Shown: positions 1 through 9,378 of the stretch, piece by piece
How the letters are laid out: each line of letters begins with the position of its first letter
Position numbering within the stretch: the first letter of the stretch is position 1
Assembly: GCF_018598225.1 (NCBI RefSeq)
Contig: NZ_JAHESF010000008.1
Location: 124,001-188,000 of the forward strand
Reading direction: 5' to 3'
Length of the DNA: 64,000 nucleotides
Origin: Chryseosolibacter histidinae
GTDB taxonomy: Bacteria; Bacteroidota; Bacteroidia; Cytophagales; Cyclobacteriaceae
Notes under the pieces: model-generated
What the model was told of the DNA's origin: nothing
Databases searched by the model: none
The model's input: only the letters and a program-made list of their open reading frames with translations
Program-made: the position numbers and the translations under genes

Positions 1-557
1 TGGGGATGAGGTGGATTTTTTTGCCCGGTACTTTTTGCGCGATGGCCGATTGAATGGCCGGAGATAAAGCCACGATGGAGTCAGCCGAGCGGTAGATGTT
101 TTTTTCAAGCCGGTATAACATATTACAGAACCACCTGTTCCTGATAAAACCCATCTGCACCGGCGCGTCGGGCCACAGATCGCCCACTTCAAAAATGAAC
201 GGGATGCCAAATCGCTTTTGAATGCGTTTCGCAGCCAGCCCTATCGTGAGCGGAACAGACATGGCGTAGCAAACATCTGCGTCCCTGAATTTTGCCGCCA
301 GCTTTACTGCGCCCAGCAGATACCTGATAAAAGAAACGCTGCGCCGGTAAAATCCATAACGGTTCTCATAAGCCACCGCCAGATAGTGCACCTCAATACC
401 TTCAACGTTTCTGACCCGGTAGCCCTGACCGTTATAGCCGGTGATCACCACCACCTGCATGCCCTGGCTTACAAGGGCTTTGGCCAGGTAATACGACCTG
501 ATGGCACCACCCTCTGCGGGCGTGTTAAAATGCTGGTGCAGGAGCAGGACTTTCATG
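1..557 (-). CDS. Family 4-type glycosyltransferase, N-terminal part (cut by window edge)
   Basis: The reverse strand is open from an ATG at 557 to the window edge, giving about 185 residues of the N-terminal half. The protein starts MKVLLLHQHFNTPAEGG and continues with an alternating strand/helix pattern. It contains IRSYYLAKAL, a VVVITGYNGQGY segment and EVGDLWPDAPVQMG, which is the usual N-terminal Rossmann layout of GT4/WbuB-like sugar transferases that build surface polysaccharide. The catalytic C-terminal domain lies outside the window, so the donor sugar cannot be judged. It is divergent from the DUF1080 gene at 762. Family assignment is from motif memory; exact substrate unknown. Confidence 0.8.
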
Positions 558-701
558 ATGTAAATAAAAGAAATCAGGGGAAGGAATCAGCTTTCTGGCG
601 GGCGCCATTTGAAACTTTTGACAAAGGGTTTCTTAACCATAAAGGTTTTTCTTATAATAGCTAGTAAACAACTTCCAAGCCTGGAGACATTGCACCTCCA
701 C

Positions 702-753
702 AACTTTGAACTTTAAACTTCTAACTTGAAACTTTAAATCTTAAACTTTAAAC
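702..753 (-). repeat. Heptad array, word GTTTAAR
   Basis: Read on the minus strand, this stretch divides into seven consecutive 7-mers of the form GTTTAAA, GTTTAAG, ATTTAAA, GTTTCAA, GTTAGAA, GTTTAAA, GTTCAAA. It lies in the divergent gap upstream of the DUF1080 gene and ends 8 bp before that gene's ATG. It is the AT-rich version of the GTNNNNR heptad arrays found in many other gaps of this window. Confidence 0.75.
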
Positions 754-761
754 TAACTCAT

Positions 762-1355
762 ATGATCCGGATCTTCGTATGCGCACTGGCGCTCATGCTG
801 ACCTCGTTGGTGGGGTTTTCACAAAAAAAATTGTTCAACGGCAAAGACCTCACCGGCTGGAAGGTTTACGGAACTGAAAAGTGGTTTGTGGAGAATGGTG
901 ACCTGGTTTGTGAAAGCGGTCCTGACAAACAGTATGGCTACCTGGCCACTGATGCCGAGTTCAAAGACTTTGAGATCACGCTTGAGTTTAAGCAGGAATC
1001 GAACGGCAACAGCGGTGTGTTTTTCCACAGCTCTATTGATGGAACAAAGATCACCGGCTGGCAGGCAGAGGTGGCGCCGCTGAACCGCAGCACTGGGGGT
1101 ATTTATGAGTCGTATGGCCGGGGTTGGCTGATCAAACCCGATGCTGAAAAGGAGAAATACCTGAAAGAAGGCGAATGGAATAAGATGACCGTCCGTGTAA
1201 AGGGAGATAATGTTACAACCTGGCTTAACGGACAGGAGATGATTACCCTGAAAGATGAAAAAATCGGTTCAAGCAATGGCAAAATTGCCCTGCAGATCCA
1301 CGATGGAGGTGGCGTCAGGGTACGCTGGCGCAACATCCGGGTTCAGAAATTATAA
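762..1355 (+). CDS. Secreted DUF1080 (3-keto-disaccharide hydrolase-like) protein
   Basis: 197 residues. Residues 1-20 form a signal peptide (MIRIFVCALALMLTSLVGFS followed by Q). The mature part begins with the family hallmark LFNGKDLTGWKVYG and contains FEITLEFKQESNGNSGVFF, GWQAEV and GRGWL, with a C-terminal VRWRNIRVQ strand. This is the concanavalin-like jelly-roll fold of DUF1080. Some members hydrolyse 3-keto-glycosides, but activity is not shown for most, so the substrate is inference. The length fits a single-domain family member. The sigma-factor operon converges on it, with 3 bp between the stops. Confidence 0.88.
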   Translation: MIRIFVCALALMLTSLVGFSQKKLFNGKDLTGWKVYGTEKWFVENGDLVCESGPDKQYGYLATDAEFKDFEITLEFKQESNGNSGVFFHSSIDGTKITGWQAEVAPLNRSTGGIYESYGRGWLIKPDAEKEKYLKEGEWNKMTVRVKGDNVTTWLNGQEMITLKDEKIGSSNGKIALQIHDGGGVRVRWRNIRVQKL

Positions 1356-1358
1356 TGA

Positions 1359-1592
1359 TTACTGGCGTTTCGGCTGCGTATTGCGTGAATAGCTGAGGAT
1401 ATTGAGCACGGTGGCAGCGGAAGGCTGCAACTGTGCTTCATCCATCTCCTTCATCATCGAGCACAGGTCGTTGTATAACGCCATCAGGTCATTGTCGCAG
1501 ATCAACGCTTTGTCAATCTCCGTCCTCTCCTCCTCCGTAGTCTCTCGGTATAAATACCGAATCAAATCCGTTTGGGTAAAAGTTTTTATCAT
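1359..1592 (-). CDS. Small sigma-linked protein, possible anti-sigma or regulatory partner
   Basis: 77 residues starting MIKTFTQTDLIRYLYRETTEEE, predicted mostly helical and acidic, with no Cys/His zinc site and no membrane segment. Its first 80 bp overlap the 3' end of the ECF sigma gene in another frame, so the two are translationally coupled. Small proteins of this type (acidic N-terminal helix, LIRYLY..T..E motif, overlap with the sigma gene) recur beside sigma factors in Bacteroidota. A role in restraining sigma is plausible, but the sequence lacks a recognisable anti-sigma domain. A second sigma/small-protein pair of similar layout sits at 27844-28654. Confidence 0.7.
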   Translation of the reverse strand: MIKTFTQTDLIRYLYRETTEEERTEIDKALICDNDLMALYNDLCSMMKEMDEAQLQPSAATVLNILSYSRNTQPKRQ

Positions 1593-2163
1593 AGGCTCTG
1601 TTTTTCGTCATCTTCTTACGCAGGTTGATGAGGGCATAACGCATCCTTCCCAACGCTGTGTTGATGCTGACACCGGTGCGGGTTGCAATTTCCTGGAAGC
1701 TCATATCCAGGTAATGCCGCATGATGAGCACCTGCTTCTGTTCTATGGGCAGTTCTTTGATACAATCTCTCAGCTTGGTCCGCGTTTCGCGCAGCATTTG
1801 TTTCGCCTCTATTGAATCTTCGGAAAAATCCATAGAGTTGAAAAGCCGGCTCCCGTCTTCCAATACTACCTCGGGGTAACGTTTGTCTTTTCTGAAGTGA
1901 TCAATAGCGAGGTTATGCGCTATTCTGCTGATCCAGGGCAGGAATTTCCCCTCCTCATTATACCGTCCGCCGCGGATGGTATTAATTGCTTTGACGAATG
2001 TTTCCTGCAACAAATCTTCAGCTGTATACCGATCTTTTACAATCAGGTATATAGCGGTATAGACTTTGGATTTGTGTCGGTGCAAGAGCATTTCGAAAGC
2101 TTCTTCGTTACCGTTTTGATAGAGCGACACGAGCTGGCTGTCGCTGAATCCTTTGTCAATCAT
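1513..2163 (-). CDS. ECF RNA polymerase sigma factor
   Basis: 216 residues with region 2 at about 10-95 (YTAEDLLQETFVKA followed by FLPWISRIAHNLAIDHFRK, the core-binding and -10 recognition helices) and region 4 at about 130-185 (LPIEQKQVLIMRHYLDMSFQEIA and TGVSINTALGRMRYALINLRK, the -35 recognition helix-turn-helix). The length is slightly above the usual 170-200 because of a 30-residue basic/Gly-rich tail that is also the overlap with the downstream small gene. Transcribed leftwards, divergent from the acidic protein gene at 2339. The target regulon is not visible here. Confidence 0.93.
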   Translation of the reverse strand: MIDKGFSDSQLVSLYQNGNEEAFEMLLHRHKSKVYTAIYLIVKDRYTAEDLLQETFVKAINTIRGGRYNEEGKFLPWISRIAHNLAIDHFRKDKRYPEVVLEDGSRLFNSMDFSEDSIEAKQMLRETRTKLRDCIKELPIEQKQVLIMRHYLDMSFQEIATRTGVSINTALGRMRYALINLRKKMTKNRAYDKNFYPNGFDSVFIPRDYGGGEDGD

Positions 2164-2338
2164 TCTGCTTCACATTTAGGTAACGTAGAGGTTTCCTTCG
2201 ATATTGCGTGGGTTTGGTTACAATTGAGATTGAAAAGATAGAAATATTCCGGAACAGTGCAAAAAAATTTTTAAAAATTCTTGCCTTCTATACAATTTCT
2301 TTAGGTATTTGTCACCTGATTTTTTGTGAAAATACCCT

Positions 2339-2731
2339 ATGCCAGTCAGCAAAAAGAAAGTAATTAAAAGCCTTGAGAACCTGTCGGACGATTTAAAAGA
2401 ATTGCTGAGGGATCAATATCCAAACGGCTACGAAAGCAGCATTACGCGCATCACCAACGCGAAGAAGGAGCCTATTTTCGTATTCCCCCTGGAAACAGAA
2501 GATGCCACCTACCTTATTAAGGTGCCGGCAACCAAAAACAGTGAAGGAGAATACGATGTGGAATCAAATCCTGAAAAGGAATTTGACGGCGGACCTGACG
2601 CAGCAGGGGGGGATGATGATGACTTTGGCGCTGGCGACAATTACAGCAGCGGCGGCGAAGACGACTATGACGAAGAAGGCGGATCGCGCAAAAGCCGGGA
2701 AGCCAGCTATGACCCAGACTTTGACAATTAA
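2339..2731 (+). CDS. Acidic-tailed conserved hypothetical protein
   Basis: 130 residues, family not recognised. Residues 1-65 look folded: a basic N-terminus (MPVSKKKVIKSLENL), a helix ending LKELLRDQYPNGY, and strands around PIFVFPLETEDATYLIKVP. Residues 70-130 are a low-complexity acidic tail rich in Asp, Glu, Gly and Ser, as in several small Bacteroidota proteins thought to contact basic partners. No signal peptide, so probably cytoplasmic. A hairpin terminator follows at 2760. It lies directly upstream of uvrA but is probably a separate transcript. Function unknown. Confidence 0.75.
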   Translation: MPVSKKKVIKSLENLSDDLKELLRDQYPNGYESSITRITNAKKEPIFVFPLETEDATYLIKVPATKNSEGEYDVESNPEKEFDGGPDAAGGDDDDFGAGDNYSSGGEDDYDEEGGSRKSREASYDPDFDN

Positions 2732-2759
2732 AACCGACTGGAAAAAATTTTAATAAAAT

Positions 2760-2792
2760 GAACACCATCCACCCGGGTGGTGTTCTCGTTTT
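2760..2792 (+). terminator. Rho-independent terminator after the acidic protein gene
   Basis: An 8 bp stem GAACACCA/TGGTGTTC (2760-2767 with 2778-2785) encloses a loop that itself contains a CCACCC/GGGTGG palindrome. It is followed by TCGTTTT. It begins 28 bp after the stop of the upstream gene. Confidence 0.65.
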
Positions 2793-2840
2793 ACCCGTAC
2801 CGTATGCCCCGAAAGGGCTTTAAAATCAAGAACAACCCAA

Positions 2841-5678
2841 GTGAGCGAAACAATTACTTTGAACGATACCCATCTGGACGAACTCGACCCCCGGGAATAC
2901 ATCATCATCAAGAGAGCAAGGGTCAATAACCTGAAGAACCTGAGCGTGGCCATCCCGCGTAATAAGCTGGTGGTAATCACAGGGTTATCAGGCTCGGGAA
3001 AATCTTCACTGGCTTTTGACACCCTCTTTGCCGAAGGCCAGCGCATGTATGTGGAAAGCCTCAGTGCCTATGCCCGCCAGTTCCTCGGCAGAATGGAGAA
3101 ACCCGACGTCGATTATATCAAGGGCGTATCACCGGCCATTGCCATCGAGCAGAAGGTGAATACCCGCAACCCGCGCTCTACCGTGGGCACAACCACCGAG
3201 ATCTACGATTATCTCAAACTGCTCTTTGCCCGCGTTGGTAAAACCTATTCGCCTATAAGCGGCAAAGAAGTACGTCGCGATTCTGTGACCGATGTGGTGA
3301 ACACCATCAACAAGCTCCCTGCCGGCACCCGGGTAATGGTGGCCTGCCCCCTTCATCTTAAAAAAGGCAGGAAAATAGCCGACGAGCTCAACCTGTTGCT
3401 CAGCAAGGGGTTTGCCCGCATCCTGGTAGACGGCGAGATGAAGTTCATTGAAGAGCTCATCAACCCGGAAGAGAACGGCAAAAAGAAAAAAGCCCCCAAG
3501 ATCGAGGGCACCATCGAGATCCTGATCGACAGGGCTTCGGTAAACCCTGATGACGAAGATACCGCCTTCCGCCTTTCAGATTCTGTTCAGACGGCATTCT
3601 TTGAAGGTGAGGGCGATTGTATCGTATATGCCGAAGGCCAGGCAACCCAACGGTTCTCCGACCGCTTTGAGCTCGATGGCATGAAGTTCACAGAACCTTC
3701 GGTAAACTTCTTCAGCTTCAATAATCCTTATGGTGCCTGCCAGACCTGCGAGGGTTTCGGAAAGGTGTTAGGCATCGACGAAGACCTGGTCATCCCCGAT
3801 AAAACACTTTCTGTTTACGAAGGAGCCATCGCACCCTGGCGCAGCGAGGCCATGAGCGAGTGGCAGAAGCCGCTGCTGAAGAACGGTATCAAGTTCGATT
3901 TTCCCATTCACCGCGCCTATCATGAGCTCACGCCGGCACAGCGCAACCTGCTCTGGACCGGCAATGAATATTTTGATGGCATCAACGATTTTTTCAAACA
4001 CCTCGAATCGAAAACATACAAGATCCAGTACCGTGTGATGCTGTCGCGTTACCGCGGAAGAACCAACTGTCCTGATTGCAGGGGTACCCGGTTGCGGAAA
4101 GATGCGCAGTATGTGAAGATCGCAGACACTTCGATCACCGACCTGGTGCTGATGCCCATCGAAGACGTGCTGGCTTTCTTTGAAAAACTGAAGCTGCCGC
4201 AGTACGAGCAAAAGGTTTCGGAGCGGATCCTCACGGAGATCAAAAGCCGCCTGGCGTATATGGCAAAGGTGGGGCTCGGTTATCTCACGCTGAACCGCAT
4301 TACGTCAACTCTGTCGGGTGGAGAGTATCAGCGGATCAAACTGGCAACTTCACTGGGAAGTGCGCTGGTGGGCTCAATGTATGTGCTTGACGAGCCCAGC
4401 ATCGGGTTGCATCCGAAAGATACCGCGCGCATGGTGGAAGTATTGAAGTCGCTGCGTGACCTGGGCAATACCGTGATTGTTGTTGAGCACGAAGAGGAGA
4501 TCATGCGGGCGGCAGACCAGATCATCGACATCGGTCCGGATGCCGGAAGCCACGGCGGCCACCTGGTTTTCCAGGGAACGCTCAAGGAGCTGAACGGCAA
4601 AGTGAAATCACACACCACCGATTATCTCAGCGGCCGTGAAAAGATAGACGTGCCCACCATGAGAAGAAAATGGAGCGATTCCATTACCGTGGTTGGCGCC
4701 AGGGAAAACAACCTGAAAAATCTTACTGTCAAATTTCCGCTGGGTGCGCTCACCGTTGTTACGGGCGTGAGCGGCTCGGGCAAATCTACCCTCATTAAAA
4801 AGATCCTCTACCCTGCCGTGGGAAGGATCAACGGCACCGTGGCCGAGACACCGGGAAGATACGACAAGCTTGAAGGCGACGTATCGCGCATTACACAGGT
4901 GGAGTTCGTTGACCAGAACCCCATCGGTAAATCATCTCGTTCCAATCCCATCAGCTACGTAAAAGCATACGATATTATCCGCCAGCTGTTTGCCGACCAG
5001 CCGTTGTCACAACAGCGTGGTTACAAACCGTCGCACTTCTCGTTCAACGTAGAGGGCGGCCGTTGTGAGACCTGCCAGGGTGAAGGTGAGATCAAAGTAG
5101 AGATGCAGTTCATGGCCGACATTTACCTGCGCTGCGAAAGCTGCAATGGCAAACGTTTCAAGCAGGAGATCCTCGAAGTGGAAGTGAACGGCAAGAACAT
5201 TGCCGACATACTCGACCTTACGGTGGAAGATGCGCTGGATTTCTTTAAGGACAAGAAAGGCATCTACGACAAGATCCTGCCGCTGAACGACGTGGGATTG
5301 AGCTACGTGAAGCTGGGACAATCTTCGAACTCATTGAGTGGTGGCGAAGCGCAGCGTGTGAAGCTTGCTTCCTTCCTGGGAAAGAACTCCGCCGAAGGCA
5401 ACATTCTTTTCATCTTCGACGAGCCTACTACCGGTCTGCATTTTCACGATATCTCCAAGCTGCTGAAAGCCATCAATGCCTTGGTTGACGAAGGCCATAC
5501 CGTGATCGTGATCGAGCACAACCTTGAAGTGATCAAGTGCGCCGACTGGATCATCGACCTCGGCCCTGAAGGCGGCGAGAAAAAAGGCGGCAACCTGCTT
5601 TTTGCCGGCACTCCTGAAGAGATGGTGAAAAAAGCGAAAGGGTATACAGCTGAATTCCTAAAGGACAAGCTGAAATAA
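2841..5678 (+). CDS. uvrA: Excinuclease ABC subunit A
   Basis: 945 residues, the normal UvrA length. It is the damage-sensing ATPase of nucleotide excision repair, acting as a dimer with UvrB on DNA in the cytoplasm. Both ABC modules are intact: Walker [10 protein letters not shown] near residue 50 and GVSGSGKST near 645, signature [12 protein letters not shown] near 495 and [12 protein letters not shown] near 835, and Walker B segments [10 protein letters not shown] and [10 protein letters not shown]. Zinc-binding Cys pairs are visible ([25 protein letters not shown] with CESCNGKRF). The start is a GTG at 2841, since no ATG lies in frame upstream of the conserved [14 protein letters not shown]. 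No uvrB is nearby, as usual in this phylum. Confidence 0.98.
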   Translation: MSETITLNDTHLDELDPREYIIIKRARVNNLKNLSVAIPRNKLVVITGLSGSGKSSLAFDTLFAEGQRMYVESLSAYARQFLGRMEKPDVDYIKGVSPAIAIEQKVNTRNPRSTVGTTTEIYDYLKLLFARVGKTYSPISGKEVRRDSVTDVVNTINKLPAGTRVMVACPLHLKKGRKIADELNLLLSKGFARILVDGEMKFIEELINPEENGKKKKAPKIEGTIEILIDRASVNPDDEDTAFRLSDSVQTAFFEGEGDCIVYAEGQATQRFSDRFELDGMKFTEPSVNFFSFNNPYGACQTCEGFGKVLGIDEDLVIPDKTLSVYEGAIAPWRSEAMSEWQKPLLKNGIKFDFPIHRAYHELTPAQRNLLWTGNEYFDGINDFFKHLESKTYKIQYRVMLSRYRGRTNCPDCRGTRLRKDAQYVKIADTSITDLVLMPIEDVLAFFEKLKLPQYEQKVSERILTEIKSRLAYMAKVGLGYLTLNRITSTLSGGEYQRIKLATSLGSALVGSMYVLDEPSIGLHPKDTARMVEVLKSLRDLGNTVIVVEHEEEIMRAADQIIDIGPDAGSHGGHLVFQGTLKELNGKVKSHTTDYLSGREKIDVPTMRRKWSDSITVVGARENNLKNLTVKFPLGALTVVTGVSGSGKSTLIKKILYPAVGRINGTVAETPGRYDKLEGDVSRITQVEFVDQNPIGKSSRSNPISYVKAYDIIRQLFADQPLSQQRGYKPSHFSFNVEGGRCETCQGEGEIKVEMQFMADIYLRCESCNGKRFKQEILEVEVNGKNIADILDLTVEDALDFFKDKKGIYDKILPLNDVGLSYVKLGQSSNSLSGGEAQRVKLASFLGKNSAEGNILFIFDEPTTGLHFHDISKLLKAINALVDEGHTVIVIEHNLEVIKCADWIIDLGPEGGEKKGGNLLFAGTPEEMVKKAKGYTAEFLKDKLK

Positions 5679-5687
5679 AATTCAGTT

Positions 5688-5760
5688 TCCCGCTGATCAC
5701 GCAGATTAACGCAGAATTCTAATGATACATTATCTGCGCTCATCTGCGGAATCTGCGGGA
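5688..5760. repeat. Inverted CGCAGAT-type repeat between uvrA and proC
   Basis: The two ends are near-perfect reverse complements: TCCCGCTGATCACGCAGATT reads inward from the left and TCCCGCAGATTCCGCAGATG inward from the right. Each arm is built from about 10-base CGCAGATnAA words. It fills the gap between the convergent uvrA and proC genes. Related copies are at 34909-34971 and 40119-40208. Confidence 0.75.
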
Positions 5761-5769
5761 GACAAGCAT

Positions 5770-6567
5770 TTACTTCACTATTTTATCGAACGACGCGCAA
5801 ATGCCTTTGATCAGCGAAGAGCTGAAGCCCTGATGTTCCATTTCATTCAGGCCTACGATGGTGCAACCTTTCGGTGTTGTTACCTTGTCGATCTCTTCTT
5901 CCGGATGGCGGTTGAGCTTCAGCAGCAGCTCTGCTGAACCCTTCACTGTTTGAGCGGCAATAAGGTTGGCTGTTTTTGCATCGAAGCCGATCTCGATCCC
6001 ACCTTGTGTGGCCGCGCGGATAAAACGCAGGGCATAGGCAATGCCACACGCGCCCAGTACCGTTGCAGCATCCATCAATTTTTCATCGATGGCAATGGTG
6101 ATGCCGAGCTGATCGAACAGGTCTGTAACATATTTCACCTGCTCGGCCGAAGCGCCAAGATGACAAAGACACGTTACTGACTCCTGGATGGCAATGGCAG
6201 TGTTAGGCATGGCGCGGAAGATCGGCACGCCCTGATCTATAATGGCCGCAAGCTCTCTCAGATATACACCGGTCACCACACTGATCACGATGTGTTTTTT
6301 CGGATCGAAGTTCTGCTTCAGGCTTTCGAGCACTTCTTTCACATTGTAAGGCTTCAGCGCCACAATGATCACTTCACTTCCCTGGATGGCTGCACTATTG
6401 TCTGACGTGACCTGCGCGCCCATCGTTTTCAAATGCTGGATCACCTCCACATTTCTGCGCGTTACGGTGATCTGCGCGGGCGTTACAAACTGGCTTTTGA
6501 TCAGGCCTTCGGCAATGGCAGCACCCAGGTTGCCGCCGCCAATGATCGCTATCTTCGAGTTTTTCAT
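5770..6567 (-). CDS. proC: Pyrroline-5-carboxylate reductase
   Basis: 265 residues. It catalyses the last step of proline synthesis, NAD(P)H-dependent reduction of 1-pyrroline-5-carboxylate. The N-terminal Rossmann glycine motif IAIIGGGNLGAAIAEGL is at 5-21, IVALKPYNVKEVL near 70-82, and the RAMPNTAIAIQESVTCL substrate loop near 118-134. The C-terminal dimerisation helices contain AACGIAYALRFIRA-like and TPKGCTIVGLNEME elements. The usual family sequence is TPGGTTxxGL, so KGCTIVGL is a mild variant. Length is typical. Transcribed alone, convergent with uvrA and divergent from the YeeE pair. Confidence 0.95.
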   Translation of the reverse strand: MKNSKIAIIGGGNLGAAIAEGLIKSQFVTPAQITVTRRNVEVIQHLKTMGAQVTSDNSAAIQGSEVIIVALKPYNVKEVLESLKQNFDPKKHIVISVVTGVYLRELAAIIDQGVPIFRAMPNTAIAIQESVTCLCHLGASAEQVKYVTDLFDQLGITIAIDEKLMDAATVLGACGIAYALRFIRAATQGGIEIGFDAKTANLIAAQTVKGSAELLLKLNRHPEEEIDKVTTPKGCTIVGLNEMEHQGFSSSLIKGICASFDKIVK

Positions 6568-6649
6568 GTTGCGTCTGATTGAGAATACGAAAATTAAAAT
6601 ACTTTCACGTACTTCACCTTACGTAGTGCCAATTAAAACTTCGTAAACG

Positions 6650-7210
6650 ATGGAATTCTTCTATGCACCGTGGCCCTGGTATGTGGCGGGCGTTGTGATC
6701 GGTCTCACAGTTCCTACCTTACTTTTGTTAGGCAACAAAAAACTCGGCATCTCTTCTACACTCAGACAGATCTGCGCAGCCTGTTACCCGGCGAAGATTC
6801 CCTTCTTCCATTACGACTGGAAGAAAGACAGCTGGAATCTTTTTTTCGCTGCGGGCATCCTGCTGGGTGGTTTCCTCGGTGGATATGTGTTTGCCAATCC
6901 TGAACCAGTAGCGGTGACAGCGGAAACCAAAAATCTTTTTCTCAGCTGGGGACTCGACGATGTGGAAGGATTGCTGCCGCAGGAATTGTTCAACTGGGAG
7001 AACCTGATCACGGCAAAAGGATTTCTGCTGATGGTTGTCGGCGGATTCCTCGTAGGGTTCGGTACGCGCTACGCCGGAGGCTGCACATCGGGTCATGGCA
7101 TCCTCGGGTTGTCGGCGCTGCAATGGCCATCGCTCGTAGCCACCGCCTGCTTTTTCATTGGCGGCATCATCGTGAGTCACTTTGTTCTTCCTTACATCCT
7201 CGCCTTATGA
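6650..7210 (+). CDS. YeeE/YedE-family sulfur-compound transporter, N-terminal half protein
   Basis: 186 residues with about four to five hydrophobic segments, including a first one at about 8-26 and [34 protein letters not shown] near 125-158. The GxxxxGCTSGHG motif marks the YeeE/YedE family, which moves thiosulfate or related reduced sulfur across the inner membrane. In this lineage the classical protein is split into two genes, and the second half follows with an ATGA overlap at 7207. Substrate is inferred from the family. No sulfurtransferase or rhodanese gene is adjacent. Confidence 0.88.
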   Translation: MEFFYAPWPWYVAGVVIGLTVPTLLLLGNKKLGISSTLRQICAACYPAKIPFFHYDWKKDSWNLFFAAGILLGGFLGGYVFANPEPVAVTAETKNLFLSWGLDDVEGLLPQELFNWENLITAKGFLLMVVGGFLVGFGTRYAGGCTSGHGILGLSALQWPSLVATACFFIGGIIVSHFVLPYILAL

Positions 7211-7617
7211 AAAATATCAAATACCTGCTGGTAGGCGTGGTCTTTGGTTTAGCGCTCACAAAAGGAGAAGCTATCTCGTGGTATCGCATGCAGGAGATGT
7301 TTTACTTCCAGAACTTTCACATGTATGGCATTTTTATGACGGCTGTACCTGTGGGTGCCCTTTCGATCCTCCTCATCCAGCGCCTCAGGCTTCGCACCAC
7401 CAGCGGCGAATTGATCGAAAAGCCTGTCAAAAAATACCATCACGGTGTTGTGTTCGGCGGATTGATCTTCGGCTTTGGCTGGGCGCTCACGGGCGCGTGT
7501 CCGGGCCCGCTCTATGCACAGATCGGCTCAGGTTATCTTGTGGTGATCGTTGTCTTCCTATCGGCCGCCCTCGGAACCTGGACGTTCGGGTATTTGAAAG
7601 ACCACCTTCCTGATTGA
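7207..7617 (+). CDS. YeeE/YedE-family protein, C-terminal half (DUF6691-like)
   Basis: 136 residues from the ATG at 7207, which overlaps the TGA of the preceding gene (ATGA), so the two are translationally coupled. An in-frame start further upstream at 7123 would lie inside the partner and is not needed. Hydrophobic segments are at about 5-20, 37-57, 80-100 and 105-125. The second copy of the family motif appears as FGWALTGACPGPLYAQIGSG, where the conserved GxCPGP is typical of these half-size YeeE proteins. It probably forms a heteromer with the 6650 product. Confidence 0.88.
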   Translation: MKNIKYLLVGVVFGLALTKGEAISWYRMQEMFYFQNFHMYGIFMTAVPVGALSILLIQRLRLRTTSGELIEKPVKKYHHGVVFGGLIFGFGWALTGACPGPLYAQIGSGYLVVIVVFLSAALGTWTFGYLKDHLPD

Positions 7618-7624
7618 GAGAAGA

Positions 7625-7798
7625 GTCCACGGTCCACAGTCGACGGTCCACGGCCGGATCGTTCCCTACATCGTATCTCGTACCGAGATTAGTTATCGGG
7701 ACGTAGCTCAACGAAAGATCGATTTAACTCAGTCGCCTGTGGTCTGTAGACCGTCGACCGTGGACTTTTTGCCTACTGTCAATTGCCTACTGCCTACT
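7625..7798. repeat. Paired heptad arrays, words GTCCACR and GTAGGCA
   Basis: The left arm at 7625-7653 holds four heptads (GTCCACG, GTCCACA, GTCGACG, GTCCACG). The right arm at 7737-7765 holds the reverse complement of the same kind of word (GTCCACG, GTCGACG, GTCTACA, GACCACA), so the outer 10 bp can pair. Five T residues follow, which would make a terminator for the YeeE operon. A third array at 7769-7798, read on the minus strand, is GTAGGCA, GTAGGCA, ATTGACA, GTAGGCA. Confidence 0.8.
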
Positions 7799-7833
7799 TT
7801 TTCTCCTAACTTGTACCCACACTAAACATCCCT

Positions 7834-9189
7834 ATGAACCCAGCAGACATTATCAACATTGTAAAAGCGCGCAATCCGCATGAACCCGAGTTCGTCCAGG
7901 CCGCAGAAGAAGTGATCCTTTCCATTGCTCCCGTGCTGGAGAAGAATCCTGAGTTTGTGCGGCTCAGGTTACTGGAGCGGATGCTCGAGCCGGAACGTAT
8001 GATCTCGTTCCGCGTAACGTGGCTCGACGACAAAGGTGAAGTGCAGGTGAACCGCGGCTATCGTGTGCAGATGAACAGCGCCATCGGTCCTTACAAGGGA
8101 GGGCTGCGGTTCCATCCGTCAGTGACTCCCAGTGTTCTGAAGTTCCTCGCGTTTGAGCAGATCTTCAAAAATGCGCTCACCGGTATACCCATGGGCGGTG
8201 GTAAGGGCGGAAGCGATTTCGATCCGAAAGGCAAATCAGAAAATGAGATCATGAAATTCTGCCAGGCATTCATGGGCGAGCTTGCGCGTCACATCAACCA
8301 TCGCCTTGATGTGCCTGCCGGCGATATCGGTGTGGGCGGAAGGGAGATCGGCTACCTGTTCGGTGCTTATAAAAAGATCAAGAACGAGTTCACCGGCGTG
8401 CTTACCGGGAAGGGTATTGGCTGGGGAGGAAGCCTCATCCGCACAGAAGCAACAGGTTATGGTCTCGTGTATTTTGCCGAGAACATGCTGCAAACCAAAA
8501 ACGATTCGATCAAGGGAAAGACCTGCCTTGTTTCAGGCTCTGGTAACGTGGCGCAATATGCCATTGAAAAGATCATTCAGCTCGGTGGAAAAGCTGTAAC
8601 GGCATCCGACTCTTCGGGATTCATCTATGACGAAAGCGGTTTCTCGATGGAGAAGCTCGAGTTCCTGAAAGATCTCAAGAACAACCGCAGGGGAAGGATC
8701 AAGGAATACGCCGAACGTTTCAAAAATGTTGTCTACAAAGACCTGGACGAAAAAGCCGATCACAACCCGTTGTGGGCTATCAAAGCTAACTGCGCATTCC
8801 CTTGCGCAACCCAAAACGAAGTGAACGGCAAAGACGCCAACAACCTTGTGAAGAACGGTGTCACCCTGCTGGGCGAAGGCGCCAACATGCCCACTACAAT
8901 CGAGGGTATCAACATCCTGATCGACAATGGTGTGATGTATTCTCCCGGCAAGGCTGCCAATGCGGGAGGCGTTGCAACGTCAGGGCTGGAGATGACCCAG
9001 AACTTCATGGGCGACCACTGGACACGCGAGGCTGTTGACGCCAAGCTGCAGGGCATCATGAAAAACATTCACGATACCAGTCTCGCCGCCGCCAAAGAAT
9101 ACGGCAAACCGGGCAACTACATGGTGGGTGCCAACATCGCAGGATTTTTGAAGGTAGCCAGGGCGATGCAGGCGCAGGGGGTGATCTAG
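7834..9189 (+). CDS. gdhA: NADP-specific glutamate dehydrogenase
   Basis: 451 residues, the length of the hexameric 50-kDa enzyme that aminates 2-oxoglutarate to glutamate. Substrate-site motifs are clear: YRVQMNSAIGPYKGGLRFH near 84-102, the catalytic-lysine segment PMGGGKGGSDFDPKGKS near 121-137, and DVPAGDIGVGGREIGYL near 160-176. The nucleotide-binding loop SGSGNVAQYA is near 233. The ending is typical (GANIAGFLKVARAM). Stop is TAG, whose G is also the first base of a heptad array. It stands alone between repeat-filled gaps. Confidence 0.97.
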   Translation: MNPADIINIVKARNPHEPEFVQAAEEVILSIAPVLEKNPEFVRLRLLERMLEPERMISFRVTWLDDKGEVQVNRGYRVQMNSAIGPYKGGLRFHPSVTPSVLKFLAFEQIFKNALTGIPMGGGKGGSDFDPKGKSENEIMKFCQAFMGELARHINHRLDVPAGDIGVGGREIGYLFGAYKKIKNEFTGVLTGKGIGWGGSLIRTEATGYGLVYFAENMLQTKNDSIKGKTCLVSGSGNVAQYAIEKIIQLGGKAVTASDSSGFIYDESGFSMEKLEFLKDLKNNRRGRIKEYAERFKNVVYKDLDEKADHNPLWAIKANCAFPCATQNEVNGKDANNLVKNGVTLLGEGANMPTTIEGINILIDNGVMYSPGKAANAGGVATSGLEMTQNFMGDHWTREAVDAKLQGIMKNIHDTSLAAAKEYGKPGNYMVGANIAGFLKVARAMQAQGVI

Positions 9190-9372
9190 TTGCCAGTTAC
9201 CGGTTGCCAGTTCAGGTTGGGTTTCAATTTTTTACTTCTTAAGTTCAATACTCGAGAGACATACGGCAATGAAAGATCGCGTTCAGAGTCTTATGTCTTA
9301 ATTTGAGTCGGAGCAGAAAAGTACCAGTTTACACCTCATTAAACTGGCAACTGGTAACCGGCAACCTGTAAC
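9189..9372. repeat. Paired heptad arrays, word GTTGCCA/GTTACCR
   Basis: The left arm at 9189-9216 reads GTTGCCA, GTTACCG, GTTGCCA, GTTCAGG and starts on the G of the gdhA stop TAG. The right arm at 9342-9372, on the minus strand, reads GTTACAG, GTTGCCG, GTTACCA, GTTGCCA. The arms are inverted relative to each other with 125 bp between them. I see no gene in that spacer. Confidence 0.8.
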
Positions 9373-9378
9373 TATTCT

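Noticed and set aside
218-664. 148-codon plus-strand open frame
   Set aside because: It lies opposite the glycosyltransferase frame (1-557), whose protein has clear family motifs; this one has none.
2841-5678. Many open frames antisense to uvrA
   Set aside because: Shadows of a long, strongly constrained coding sequence; none has recognisable motifs.
5688-5760. Insertion sequence ends
   Set aside because: Inverted ends are present but the unit is only 73 bp and encodes nothing; no transposase in the window.
7182-7613. 143-codon frame overlapping the second YeeE gene
   Set aside because: Arg/His-rich out-of-frame translation of a membrane protein gene; the +7207 frame has the conserved GxCPGP motif.
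7625-7765. CRISPR-like repeat array
   Set aside because: The repeats are 7 bp, imperfect, with no spacers, and come in inverted arms; no cas genes are present.
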